64,000 bases of DNA, from the NCBI GenBank assembly GCA_029204225.1, contig CM055101.1, positions 32,123,683-32,187,682 of the forward strand. The letters are read 5' to 3'. The position numbers and the translations under genes were made by a program. The notes beneath the pieces are model-generated. The model saw only the letters and a program-made list of their open reading frames with translations, was not told where the DNA came from and made no database searches. The DNA comes from Diphasiastrum complanatum. Taxonomy: Eukaryota; Streptophyta; Lycopodiopsida; Lycopodiales; Lycopodiaceae. Shown here piece by piece: positions 21,765 through 35,201 of the stretch; position 1 is the first letter of the stretch, and every line of letters begins with the position of its first letter.

Positions 21765-24700
21765 ATGGCTTCCCGTGATTCCTCGCTTAGCTTGCATCGA
21801 CGTAAACCCCCTCATCCTTATTTAGGGGATATCGTCATGATCTATCTTAAGAATTACGTCGAGCAGCTCACCCTGGCCAAGGATACCCTCACCAACCTTG
21901 GCTTTGATCTGACACTTTTCCAGGACCAGCATAGCGAGAGCCTCATCCGAGCAGCCTACTCCACCTATTCAGATGAGTGCCAAACTTTACGGATTACATC
22001 CAAGAGTGGCAGCTATTCTATTATCAACATCTATCCTGGGAATCTCCAGAGCATCGGATTTCCTAATCTCGGAGAGACAATCCATGGAAAGGGCACCGGC
22101 TATGATGCCAAGTACTTCACAAAATTTCTGACAGACGATGGCAAAACCATTGCCCAAACCAACGACGGGATGACTATCCGCCTCATCACGGATCCCCATC
22201 TACGGGCCGCCTCAGAGATCCTCGTCACCATGGTCGCAGTGCATACCACCAAGATGGATCGCATACCACTGAGCGACCTCTTTTCTCTGACCCTCACCAT
22301 GGATGATCCCACTCAAAATTATAAGTGGGCTGAGAAGGTAGCAGAGATGCTGTGCGGAGCTCTGAAAGCCCGCAAACCAACTACCAAATGTGGGTATCTC
22401 CTCCACATGTTGGGGTCTAGGGCGGCTACTGCCATCAAGCAGCTGGATGATATTTATCCAAGCACAAAAAAGCGAGCCACCCCCCAACCGACAGCAGCAC
22501 TGGTCTCACCAGCCCCACCTACTAAGAAGCAGAAAGGGAAGGCGATCAGCACAGAAGCCGATGTCCCACATGACATTCTATCCAGTGACATCGGGGTGGA
22601 ATATGCTGAATCCGAAAGGAGCCTTAAACCATGTCAGGTTCCAAAGGAGGTCCTAGAGCAGCAAGCGGCCTTACTTCACTAGGCCCAGCAGCGCCGACAA
22701 GCAGTAGTAGCAGCAACAGGCAGCTCCGGAATAGCAAGCAATTTCGGCTCTGATCCTATGGGCGTGATTCCTTCCACATAGGCAATCTCCTCTCCATCAC
22801 TTGCTCTCACACTCCCACCACCACCCCCACCATTTACTGCCACCTCCACACCCTCACTAACTCTCAACACGGGCTTCACTTCCACACTTTCACAAAAGCC
22901 CTCACCTGTACAAATCTCCACCCTATTTGACTCCATAGTCAACGTAGATGATTTTGTAATATAATTACTGACTGCACTTCCATCAACCACTGTCACTACT
23001 AACCCAATCCAACAATCTCCGCCATGCAGTATCTCCCCACCTCTTGTACCCCTCAATCCACAATCACCCCCACCTGCCTTTCATACACCTCCGTCTAGCC
23101 CTGCTCTTGATTTTCTGCCATTCAACCCAATGTCGTATCCTAATACACATGCACCCTCCCTGACATTGGTCCTTGGGAGCAGTTACCCCTTGTAGCCCAA
23201 AAAGCGGTATGGTTGGTGAATGGGCTCCAATACAATCTATTCGGCACCCTAGGGGGACAATATACTATGTGACAATTCGATGATGGTGCTATGGTGGGCC
23301 TTCAGAAAGAAAAATCAAGGCTGGAGGAGGAAAACAAACAACAGCAGCTGCAGATCTAGAACCTCACGAACTACAATCAACAACAACAGTAGATGCTACT
23401 CCATTTCCAGAACCAGCTCCAACTGAAGGTATCCAACATACAGCAAACCATCAATACCCTCAAAGCCGAAAAGGATGAGGCTATAGCAGATTCACAAGTA
23501 GCACGTTCCGCTATGAAGGAACAGTTCGAAATGGTGGACTTCAACGACTTCGCACCACTAGCTATTCTTGAGAGAACTGCCATTCCAGTGGTGGCCTATC
23601 AAACGTTGGCCCAAAAGCTGAAAGCCACGACAGAGCGACACTCGAAATTACAACAATCATACATTGTTTCTGTCGAGGCCCTAAACCAGCACATAGCCAC
23701 CTTGGAAGAATGCTTAAAGGCTGTTGCCCAGTCGACACTGTCGGTTCATGTAGAGCACGCCCAATTCCATGATTCGGGGCACCACTTTGATGGACCAGAT
23801 GGTGGAGATACAGCAGGATTCCAACAACCTCCTCCTGCAACTCAAGGCTCCGCATTTCAAGCCCAACCCCTGGGGCAAGGAGCTCAAACACCAACCAATC
23901 CGTCAAGATCTGGGAGTACCAGCTCCCAAAATTATCTTTTCCCTTCCACCGCTTCTAACCCTCTTGACACCACTAACCCCACCTTTATTCCACGACAATT
24001 TTCTCCTGAGTTACAAAGAATTGCAGAAGCTAACCCCTCGCCTCCTCTCTCTCCTGAACCCGATCCACAAACCAACACGAGATTGCCTCTGAAGCACCAA
24101 CCATCCGGCACAGAATCATGCCCATAGAACCAAGCAAGGAGTTGCGTGCCTCTCAGGAGTTTGCAAAGAAGTATCCAACAACGAAAGAGCGAGGTGGCTA
24201 CATACTGCCAGATTTCGACCAGTGTCAGACACATAAAGCAGCAGTCAAACTCCTGGATCCACAACCTCTCTGGCATCATCAGCTCTTCCTGCAAAGTAAG
24301 ACCTCAATGGCACGGTATCTCGAAAGCTCCCTCCTACATGGGCACCAATCCTTATTACTATCCAATAGCGAGGCGAGAACCGTTTCCTACCACCAAGGTC
24401 AAAAATAGAATCTTTTGGCCTAAGCTCACAGGTGTGGATACCGGCAAGTTACCCAAAGACATAGTCACCAGTTGTCGAGTATTCTACCAGAAGCACCATG
24501 GCAATCCTAATCGCGACGTCAGATATTTTGCGGATAATTGCGGCCTGATGGCATTTCTGGCAGAACTCAGAGGTTTTTGGGATCGAGGGTTACCCCCAAT
24601 TGCCCTTGATATCAATAAACCCTTGCGAACGCAAAATGACCATATCAACGTTGCAAGGCTCTATTATCGCGCTGCACTCACTTCTGCCCTGCATGTTGAT

Positions 24701-24921
24701 ATGGTGGTGCCATGGAAAACCCATAACTTTCTCCAAGGTATGCTCCATTATTACAAACCCATGCCCTTCCTGAACAAATTACAGTGGCAAATGATGGGGG
24801 CATCGGCACAACAATCTACCACTCCCGACAACAACAGTCTCACCTCCAAGAAGCACAAAAGATCTAGGACAAAAAGGCATCGATTGGTGTGGGACCACCA
24901 ATCCAATAAGGAGGGGGAGAA
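21765..24921 (+). pseudogene. Element E accessory ORF after integrase
   Basis: This region codes for a large protein of about 1000 residues, broken by stops and shifts, and unlike gag, pol or a typical envelope. From 21765 a 305-codon open frame gives a globular N-terminal domain (MASRDSSLSLHRR, NLGFDLTLF, GYLLHMLGSRAATAIKQLDD) with a basic PPTKKQKGK patch. Past TAG at 22680 the same frame continues into a Pro/Ser/Thr-rich linker to about 23200. A Gln-rich coiled coil follows at about 23290-23720. The C-terminal domain holds FYQKHHGN, RGLPPIALDINKP and ARLYYRAAL. No membrane segment is evident. Related remnants lie at 4795-6676, 7438-7760 and 45884-46118. Athila/Tat elements often carry a gene in this position; homology to a named family is not established. 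Confidence 0.7.
24905..24921 (+). other. Element E polypurine tract
   Basis: AATAAGGAGGGGGAGAA lies directly before the TGTTAGC start of the 3' LTR and would prime plus-strand DNA synthesis. Element F has the equivalent tract. Confidence 0.85.
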
Positions 24922-25731
24922 TGTTAGCAACTGTGCTAACACAGAGAAAATAAATAAAACTCCGTGGCATGTGTTTTGTAAGACCACGTATGAGTATCTG
25001 TCAATAAACTTCAGCCATGGCATGTGTTTTGTAAGTCCATGAGTAGAAGCTTAAATAATAATAAAATAGCTTAAACTTAGATTTAGAATTTAGACTTAGG
25101 AAACTTAAGATTAGAAATATTTATTCTTAAGTTTTCCTAAGTCAAGAAATTTGAAGTTCTAAATCCTAAGTTAGAAGTTCTAGAAAGGCTAGAAACAGAT
25201 TAGTCCCATAAGTTAGTAGACACTTATGGAAGACCTCCTTGCCATAAAAGGAGAGGTATTTGCATTGTAAACAACACCTTTGAGATTAAGCTATCTTGCT
25301 CTCTATTTTGGAGAATTATCATTCTATTTCATTTGTGTTTCCCTTGGAAAGGTGCATAGCTTGAGGGAAGGTGCTCGGGCCTCCTCTTGCCTTCTTTTCA
25401 TTGGTTTTACTGTGGCATGTTCATTACTACTTATTTGCTTAGTATTAGCCACAATCTCATTTTATTACCCTTTGGGTGTTAATCTAGGATTTAGTTTAAT
25501 CACCTTGCTAGTTGGGTAAGCCTTAGTAAGGTTTTGTATTTTGTCATCTTAGTTAATTTCATTTCTATTTCAAGCGCTAGTTGGGTAAGCCTTAGTGCTT
25601 CATCATTGTTTTATTTTCGCGCTCCGTCTAAAGCTTGGTAGAAAACTTAGAAAGTGGATGATCCTCTCTATACTACACCACATCGTGAGTAGATCTAGCC
25701 AAACATTGACAAACCAAATTTACTTCCAACA
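24922..25731 (+). mobile_element. Element E 3' LTR
   Basis: The LTR runs TGTTAGCAAC...TTCCAACA (810 bp), bounded by the polypurine tract on the left and new sequence TGGATTC on the right. It contains the inverted TGTTAGCAAC/GTGCTAACA start, an AACTTCTA/CTTAG-rich middle, CATAAAAGG promoter-like box near 25246, and two ...GGGTAAGCCTTAGT words. It matches the 5' LTR and both F LTRs at a glance. A 79-codon open frame inside it is shared by all copies only because the DNA is shared. Confidence 0.9.
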
Positions 25732-26289
25732 TGGATTCATGTCGACTTCGATAGTTCGAAGTCTGCCCTACTTGACACAACTCCAAAGTCACTGAATCGG
25801 GACTACCGATTCCATAGCCATGCACAGATTAGATATACTTGTAAATTATAATGTGTGGAAGCATAGCGTAATTTAGAGCATTAAGATCAACATAGTATTA
25901 TCAGTCATTAGAACATCTTAATCTACGAATGAATGAATCTGCATGAAAGAAAGATCAAACAGAATAACAAATGCATTCAACATAGTACGCAAGATGACCT
26001 AGATTACTGGAACAAATTATTCAATCAAAGATAGTACAATGTGTCTGAAGATGCAAGTAGAGTCGCGTTCTTTCTAAAACTATACTCTGGCGAAGCAGAG
26101 AGGAAGAACAAATTATCGTGACTCTGGATGTTCGATTGAAGCGAGTAGTTGAATTATGAATATTGAGTAACGTAGCAACTAATGTCTTGTTAAATATATA
26201 GACTTGCAATTCAGAAAATTGAATTTCATCAGCAAATTATAGAAATTCTAGGTGAAAAAATTACTAAAACCATAAAAAATCATATGATG
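25732..26289. other. Unassigned sequence right of element E
   Basis: No coding motif or LTR end was recognised. It does not continue the copia gag found on the left of element E, so E's two flanks do not join into one target. Confidence 0.4.
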
Positions 26290-26486
26290 TCCATCAAAAT
26301 TCATGGAGCAAATCCACAATTATGATCTTTAGGCTGAAAGTACACCAAGGATCTGAGAAGCCACCTACTTGGAAATAAATTCCACCACCTAGAAGAATAA
26401 GCAAACAGATACACCAAAAGAATTGCAGAAATCCAAGATCCTCAGTCCCCACCTCCTGGTTGATGTGATCCAAGCTCTGATACCAC
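26290..26486 (-). mobile_element. 5' leader and Met-tRNA primer site of a minus-strand element
   Basis: On the minus strand, TGGTATCAGAGC (complement of 26474-26485) is the classic initiator-Met tRNA primer site. It lies one base after an LTR end. The leader that follows (GTGGAATT..., CTTCTCAGATCCTTGGTGTA, TTGTGGATTTGCTCCATGAA) recurs on the plus strand at 60310-60405, showing it belongs to a multicopy family. Confidence 0.75.
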
Positions 26487-26970
26487 TGTAACGATCGCCA
26501 AGTGAAGATCTTCAAGAATCTTGTCACATGCAAACTAGAAAAAGGACACCTGTGGAGCATAAACCACCCAACCAACATGAAGAGGCTAGTCAATACCCTA
26601 ACCTTTTACCCCCAAGCCACAGTGAATGAATACAAGAGAGGAGAGGAAACCTGCTCAAGAATCTGAAATTCCAATAGGGAGATGGGCGAGTTTCCATGGT
26701 ATGTATTCTCTCCAATAGGAGAGAATATTTTTCCTAGGATCCCCATGCAACCTATATTAAGCTATTGACCTCCTATTCTTGCATTAAAGTAGTCATTCAC
26801 CATGCAAGTGCTTCTATGTCCAGTTATAGGTCTGGGCCCTCACATGATTATTAATTACTTGATATGACCATGCCCGGGATGACGTACCATAATTAATAAC
26901 CACGTACAACTGGAGTGACCGGCTAACCACATCAGGAATTATTCCGATTCCCTTGTACAAGGCATGGACA
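26487..26970 (-). mobile_element. LTR, chromovirus-like family, copy 1
   Basis: The 484-bp LTR starts TGTCCATGCC (minus, 26970) and ends GTTACA next to the primer site. It shares blocks (GGAGC.TAAACC.CCCAACCAA, ACCCCCAAGCCA, GAATTATTCC) with the LTRs ending at 44690 and 63880, both of which abut chromovirus-type 3' ends. All three point to the minus strand. Confidence 0.7.
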
Positions 26971-28090
26971 TAATAGTTTGCATTTCATTCATAGTGTAGA
27001 TGTTGGTTTTTCTACATTGGCAAGATTGGTGTTTTGCTTGTCTATCTAACCAAAGATCAAAGGGACATTTTGGATCTTAATGGTCTAAAATTATTCACAA
27101 AACCCTACTACTTTTGTGACTAGATTCAATGTCTCTACTATTCAAATTTGAATCTTCTAAAACTCGTGTACTACACTTTTACACACTTTCAAAAAGTGTT
27201 TATTGAAACGATTTTAGACTAATATAACTTTGAAAAGTCCAACACTAAGTCTAATATGAAAAGTGACCTCAATTGCCAAATATACACTGAATATGACCAA
27301 AATAGCAAAACTAGTTGAAATTTCTCAAAAAAGGATCTCAAGGAAGCCATGAAAACTTGAGAAATTGTCTTGTAATGGATCAAAAAGTGTTGCTTATCTC
27401 TCAACATGGATTCAATAATGGTGTCCTACAACTCCAACTTGAGATCTTGCAACAAGGTGTGAGATCAATCTCACTAGCTCTACCAATCTCTCTAAAACTA
27501 GATCAAACTGTCATCAAAAGATGAAGCAAGGACAAAATTTGGGCCACCTTCACTCAAGCACATGTAAAGTACTCAAAACATCCACATAAGACTCAAATAC
27601 AAGTGATTTGTATGAAACTATGTGGCTATGACCTCAAAATGATGCCTAGATCTCACCTAGACAAGATTGACAAGCTTGTTCTTGAGTTTTTGGATGAAAC
27701 AAGCTAGATGTGAGCCTAAATTGATGTGTCCAACCACGTTGGGTGCCCTACCCACCTCACTTTGAAAGCCTATAACTTCATCAAGACACATCCAGTTGAA
27801 TGAAATCAATTGCACTAGAAACTACACTTCACTAGCTTTCCAACAAGCTATCAAGCACTCGATTTGGATATACCTTGGAGAAACACCAACCATTCAAATT
27901 TTGGTGATCTCACACGTGCCTGAGCAGTACCATCCATACAATATCCATCATGGATCAATCGAATGTTTTTTTGATCCATTTTGACCCATAAATCCCCTTG
28001 ATAGCCATAGAGATGCAACTACACTCACTAGATCAAGATTTCAAGCCAAACTTTTCATTACTCTTGATGTATGCATGATTATCTTAGGTA
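26971..28090. mobile_element. Copia-derived debris
   Basis: The part 26975-27110 repeats the copia leader seen at 13920-14060, directly abutting the LTR end, so the LTR probably inserted into a copia copy. From 27110 to 28090 no frame could be matched to a known domain; short frames on both strands have no family motif. Confidence 0.4.
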
Positions 28091-28091
28091 A

Positions 28092-28195
28092 GCTCTGATA
28101 CCATGTGAAGTCTTCACATGTGTGAGGACACCTAAAAGTGTGTGAATGATCTCCTAAGATGTGTGTGATTGCACAACGATATTGCACTTGATTTC
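28092..28195 (-). mobile_element. Copia primer site and LTR edge, minus strand
   Basis: GCTCTGATACCA at 28092-28103 is the complement of the initiator-Met primer site, and TGTGAAG at 28104 fits the LTR end next to it. The next bases hold a TCTTCACATGTGTGAGGA palindrome-like segment. The outer LTR end could not be placed. Confidence 0.5.
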
Positions 28196-28270
28196 ATCCT
28201 ATACACTGCAGCACAATGGTGTTGTAGAAAGAAAGAACATGACTCTCATGGAAGCCGCAAGGTGCAATCT
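28196..28270 (+). pseudogene. Copia integrase fragment
   Basis: A 75-bp plus-strand piece encodes QHNGVVERKNMTLMEAARC, which matches the conserved copia integrase motif (QNGVAERKN..I.EAAR). Its neighbours on both sides are not integrase, so it is an isolated shard. Confidence 0.65.
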
Positions 28271-29235
28271 ATCTTGAAAATTCTAAGGCAAGAGCACATA
28301 GAACATGCATAAATCATTCACCATCATACATTCACATGTAAAGAAAACTCATGATGAAAGAAACTAAGTAGGAATATGTCTTGCTTTCGAGTAGAAAGAT
28401 AATACATGCATGAGCTCTCGGGTAGAAACAGAAAGCAACAAAAGTGCAGTGAGCAAGATCTCACAATCTCTCGAAAAGACTAAGTGTAGAATCACTCTCT
28501 CCCTCTCTCGAGTAGAAATCTGAGGTCAAAGAGGTGTAGTCAACTTCATTTTGACTGGACCCCTTGCATATCTCCTCCTAATTTGATTGGTTTAGTGACA
28601 TAAGGACCCTTGCTTATGATTGGACCCTTGTTTATGACTAGACCAATTTCATGGATCTTTCACTTTTGATTGGTCACATGACTTCATGACAACACATAGG
28701 ACAATGTCACTAGCCCTCTACTATCATGCCATGTGTAAGAAGCCTAACCTACCTCGAGCTACATTGACACACCAAAATTGGCCTAATCACATACAAACAT
28801 GTGTGCATGGGCTAGAAAAGTCAAAGTACCTCTCAAACTCAAGATTAAGGCCTATTGACTATTCAAACTCTTCATAAATGAACTAAAAACTACCCTCCAC
28901 ACGTGGGAACATAATCCACACATGTGAGATTTCACTATGTACATGCTATTGCAAAAGATCAGGCTAGATTTTGCCTAAATTGAAGCTTCAAAATCATAAA
29001 AATAGGCAATCTTCCCTCGAGCATTTGGATTTGTCATATGATCTTTTTGTCTGTTATATCCCTCTCTATATTTTGTGAGCTTGTAGCCACATCTCTGAAG
29101 CAAACTGATAGTTTTAGTTTCAGCTGCAACTAGCAGTGCCAAGGATTCAAAAGCGTGCTTTAGCCTGCGCCTATTGCATTTTGCGAAAAATGCAAGAAAT
29201 GCAACAATCGACTAGTCTATACATATTTGCACATC
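28271..29235. other. Unassigned sequence
   Basis: Two ACTCTCGAGTAGAAA-like words recur (28390, 28510). A cluster of CACAC(G/A)TG(G/T) boxes lies at 28896-28930. No coding domain recognised. Confidence 0.35.
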
Positions 29236-29363
29236 TTAACATTAGAGTCATTTCAAAATGCCCACAAAAGTGTGCCTTTGAAGCACTTATTCATGCGCAC
29301 TTATTCATGCGCACTTTTGTGCGCACGCGCACAAAAATGTGCTGAAAACAACTCTAGTATTAA
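29236..29363. mobile_element. Small hairpin (MITE-like) element
   Basis: The 128-bp unit starts TTAACATTAGAGT and ends ACTCTAGTATTAA, which are inverted repeats with two mismatches. Inside are a 14-bp tandem duplication (29285-29298, 29299-29312) and a perfect inverted repeat TTTTGTGCGC-AC-GCGCACAAAA at 29315-29336. A related, diverged segment lies at 34268-34320. No coding capacity. Ends with TTAA, which may be the target. Confidence 0.5.
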
Positions 29364-29640
29364 CTCTACAAGAAAATGCGAAGAATGCAAAAGACCCAAA
29401 GAGAGAGAAAATGCAACAAATGCGAAAAAGCTGAAGGTCCCTGTAAAATATTCTAGGTCATATTTTGGCTTAGTGTCGAATTTTTGGGAAAGTCAAAAAA
29501 TGTGAAAAGCCCGACAAAGTATTTGCCGTTCATTTTTCCAAGCCCGCGAACCTGCAAACTCAATTTTGATTGCAAGAACAATGTCATTAACTCAGGATAG
29601 CAGTGCATTCATAAATGGCATTTGCATTATCATACACAAC
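29364..29640. other. Unassigned sequence
   Basis: Repeated AATGCAA.AAATGCGAAAA words near 29380-29430; nothing recognised. Confidence 0.3.
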
Positions 29641-29982
29641 TGTAGAAAACCTGACAAGAACGATCTATTTACTCAAAATATTATGGGAAAACAATACATA
29701 GCTTGCCACATATCAGCATACAAGTCCTATAGTTTTCTTCTCTATTTGTCTCTCTCACGCTTCCTCCATTATTGTGCTTCTCGTGGGCACACATATATTT
29801 TCTAAAACAGTTCCTTCTAAGTCATTCTTGTAAACTAATGGTTACGCTAAATGCTAGTTAGTTGCTGCTGTCATCTTCTATGGGAACAGACTATACTTGT
29901 AATTGTCTTTTTTTCTATGGGAACAGACTACACCACATAGAAGTCGTTAGGGATGAAGAAAAGTGAAGTTCAGTTTTCAACA
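29641..29982 (-). mobile_element. 3' LTR of minus-strand copia (far end uncertain)
   Basis: The LTR begins TGTTGAAAAC on the minus strand at 29982, directly after the purine tract TTAAGAGGGAG (complement of 29983-29993). Inside is a direct repeat of CTATGGGAACAGACTA (29878-29893 and 29914-29929). The lower boundary is a guess; TGTAGAAAAC at 29641 is one possible end. Confidence 0.55.
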
Positions 29983-30006
29983 CTCCCTCTTAAACTGAAG
30001 ATTTCT

Positions 30007-31490
30007 TCATCCAATTCCCATATGCTTTCTATGCTTCTCGAATAGTTGCTTTCCAAGAGCTTTTTTTAGAACATCAGTTGTTATCTCTATGGTCTTCACA
30101 TATTTAATCTGAATCTCCTTGCTATGCACAATATCATGATGATATCTGAGTGATATATGCTTAATCTTGGAATGGAAGCCTGGATCTTGAGTTGGATCTT
30201 GAGTCATGGAGATTGCACTTGTATTGTTCATATACATGAAAGAAGGCTCCATTTGCTTTTTCCCAAGTTCGTTTAGTAACTGCCTCATCCACACAACTTC
30301 GTTCACATTTTTTGAAGCTGCTACATACTTAGCTTTGCATGAAGATTGGGCCACAAGTGTTTGCTTCTTGCAAACCTAGCTTATTGGCCCTCCACACATC
30401 ATGAAGCATCCGCCAGTGACCGATTTACTGTCATCTTTTGAAATTGCCCAAGTAGCATCACTGTATGCTGTGAGAGTGAATTCATTTGGCTTTGAATAAA
30501 CAATGCCAAAATCTGTGGTTACTTTGAGATACCGCAAGACTCTCTTTGCTAGCTCCCAATGATACCTTCTTGGATTGTTAGAAAATTGTGCTAAAGCATA
30601 AACAGGAAAGGCTAAATATGGTCAAGTACATACAGTAAGATACATTAGAGCTCCTATTAGATTTCAAAAAGGTGTATTACTCATTTCAAATTCTTCCTGC
30701 TTAGTCCTTGGGGACAGTCATCCTTTGAAAGTTTTACTCCAAGTGCCATAGGTGTTTCTTTCCCTTTGCATTCAAGCATTGCATAGTCTGCCAAAATTTT
30801 GCAGGCATAACTCTGTTGAGAAAGTTTTATGTTTCCAGATGTTTTATCTTTTGTGATTTCAATTCCTAGGAATTTCTTAGCTTCTCCAATGTCTGTTATT
30901 TCAAACTCTTGCCCTATGAGAGCCTTGGTTTCTTGTATCATCTCCAAGTTATTTCCAAACATTAGAGTATCATCAATGAATATAGCTAAGATTAGAGAAC
31001 TATCACCCATAGTTTTAATGAAGACATCACTATTTGAAACGAGTCTTCTAAAACCAATAGAGATTAAAAGTTCACACATTCTTTTATGCCAAGCTCTTGC
31101 AGCTTGTTTTAACCCATAAATGCACTTCTTCAGTTTGCAGGACATATTAGAAAACTTTGGGTTGAGGAAACCTTCGGGCTGCCTCATATAAATTTCTTCA
31201 TCAAGAAACCCATAAAGGAATGCAGTCTTGACATCTATATGATGGACAATTAAGGAACGTGTAACAACCAAAGCAAATAAGAGACGAATGCTAGACTATT
31301 TTATCATAGAGGAGAATGTTTCTTGATAGTCTACTCCATACTTCTGAGAATATCCCTTGGCTACTAATCTAGCCTTGTATTGTTCAACACTCCCATTTGG
31401 TTTCAACTTTATCTTGTCGACCCATTTGCAGTCCACAACTTTCCTTCCTTCAGGCAAGTATGAAATTTTATCTTTTTGTTCAACTCTCAC
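30007..31490 (-). pseudogene. Ty1/copia reverse transcriptase-RNase H
   Basis: Frames on the minus strand give a nearly complete copia [40 protein letters not shown]-type DVKTAFLYGFLDEEIYM, CKLKKCIYGLKQAARAWH, then the catalytic box FIDDTLMFG and FLGIEI. A TAG at 31296-31298 replaces the expected Pro codon before SSIRLL. RT is followed after several stops by RNase H (SSCKAKYVAASKNVNEVVWMRQLL, the D-N-x-S-A-like NNTSAISM, HSKIKHISLRYHHD). The box has Phe for Tyr and Ile for Val. Gag and integrase are absent upstream of 31490. It is a decayed copy. Confidence 0.85.
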
Positions 31491-34012
<2,522 letters not shown>

Positions 34013-34267
34013 CTGGTATTCAAGCACCTAAAATTGGTTTTTGCTTAGTGTTTAGAAGAGTGGGCCCTCCCTAGAGCAATTGGAAATACAAGCACAACCA
34101 GTCGCCATTGGACATGTGGCAAGGAGTGAGTTGATGTCCGATGTCCATCACTAAATTGTGATTTTTCAAGGCTGAGATCATTTTTTAAGGAACATTCATC
34201 TTCTGAAGCTCTAAAATGAAGAAAATGTCAACTCTACATCAAAAAATTTCATAGTCAAGTTGGGTCC

Positions 34268-34335
34268 TTAACATTAGAGTTGTTCTTAGCAAACGTTTGT
34301 GTGCATGTACACAAAAGTGTGCATCAAACCACCCA
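34268..34335. mobile_element. Diverged copy of the small hairpin element
   Basis: TTAACATTAGAGTTGTT at 34268 matches the inverted end of the 29236-29363 unit, and GTGTGCATGTACACAAAA matches its CpG-rich palindrome with CG changed to TG/CA. The far end was not found. Confidence 0.4.
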
Positions 34336-35196
34336 TGCTTGCTTGTTGAAAAATAGCCAGAGATAGAATTCAATTGTATCAATTCAATGTGAAAGTAGAC
34401 TTGCGTATGCATAAAGTTAGAGAAATGCTATTTGATTGACGAGAAAATGACCTAGATAATATCTCTTTTTTGTACTTTGAAAGATTTTTATGACTATTAG
34501 AGCAATGAATATGACTTGTTTGTGCTACTTTTTGTGTGTCAACGCATTTACAAAGTGAGATTAAATCACGTTTTTGGTTTTTCAATTAGACTAGATAGAC
34601 ACACACATGTATTAAAATATTCTTGTTTTTTATTATGAGCAATGCCTCCAAACTTGTTTGATCTAAAAATACATTCTAGTATTTAAAATAAATAAAACTT
34701 TAAATGGCCACATATGCTTCAATAGAAGTCCATACTGATTTTTCTTTATAAACCTTGCTAGAGTGTTCCTTGCTCTTTGTGATTTACTTACAATAATAGC
34801 ATCTCCATTTCTTAATCAATGCTACCATTAGGAATGATCATAAATTCTCTCGCATTGTTAAGATTATTTTATGTTTGTTTATGTTGGTGCACTTGTTGAC
34901 AATTCTAGCTTGTAATTAATATTGTAATTATTAGTAAGAACCTTGTATTACATTACTTTCTTGGTGTAAGCTATTTCAAGAAGCTATAGGATATAACAAT
35001 TTTTCTTCATGAAAAGATGAACCACATTTAGATGGAATCTTGGCACGCACTACCAACCACCCCTTGTTTAGATTAATCAATTATCATTTTGTGTTACTGT
35101 TACTTGTTTTCTTGTTGTCAGCACTTGATTGGATTGATGCCTCTTACTGTATAACACGTTGTAAATCTAAGCCAGTGTGCATAAGTTAAAATGGTT
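34336..35196. other. Unassigned AT-rich sequence
   Basis: No coding motif, LTR end or primer site recognised. Confidence 0.4.
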
Positions 35197-35201
35197 GTAG
35201 G

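Noticed and set aside
22679-23056. Glycine-rich minus-strand frame
   Set aside because: Antisense of the Pro-rich linker of the accessory ORF, which continues in frame on the plus strand.
24840-24890. Basic KKHKRSRTKRHR tail of the accessory ORF as a nuclear signal
   Set aside because: E is one base shorter than F near 24800; in F's frame the same DNA gives a Gln-rich end and a stop just before the purine tract, so the basic stretch may be out of frame.
21765-24921. Calling the accessory ORF an envelope gene
   Set aside because: No signal peptide or membrane segment is visible; position alone is not enough.
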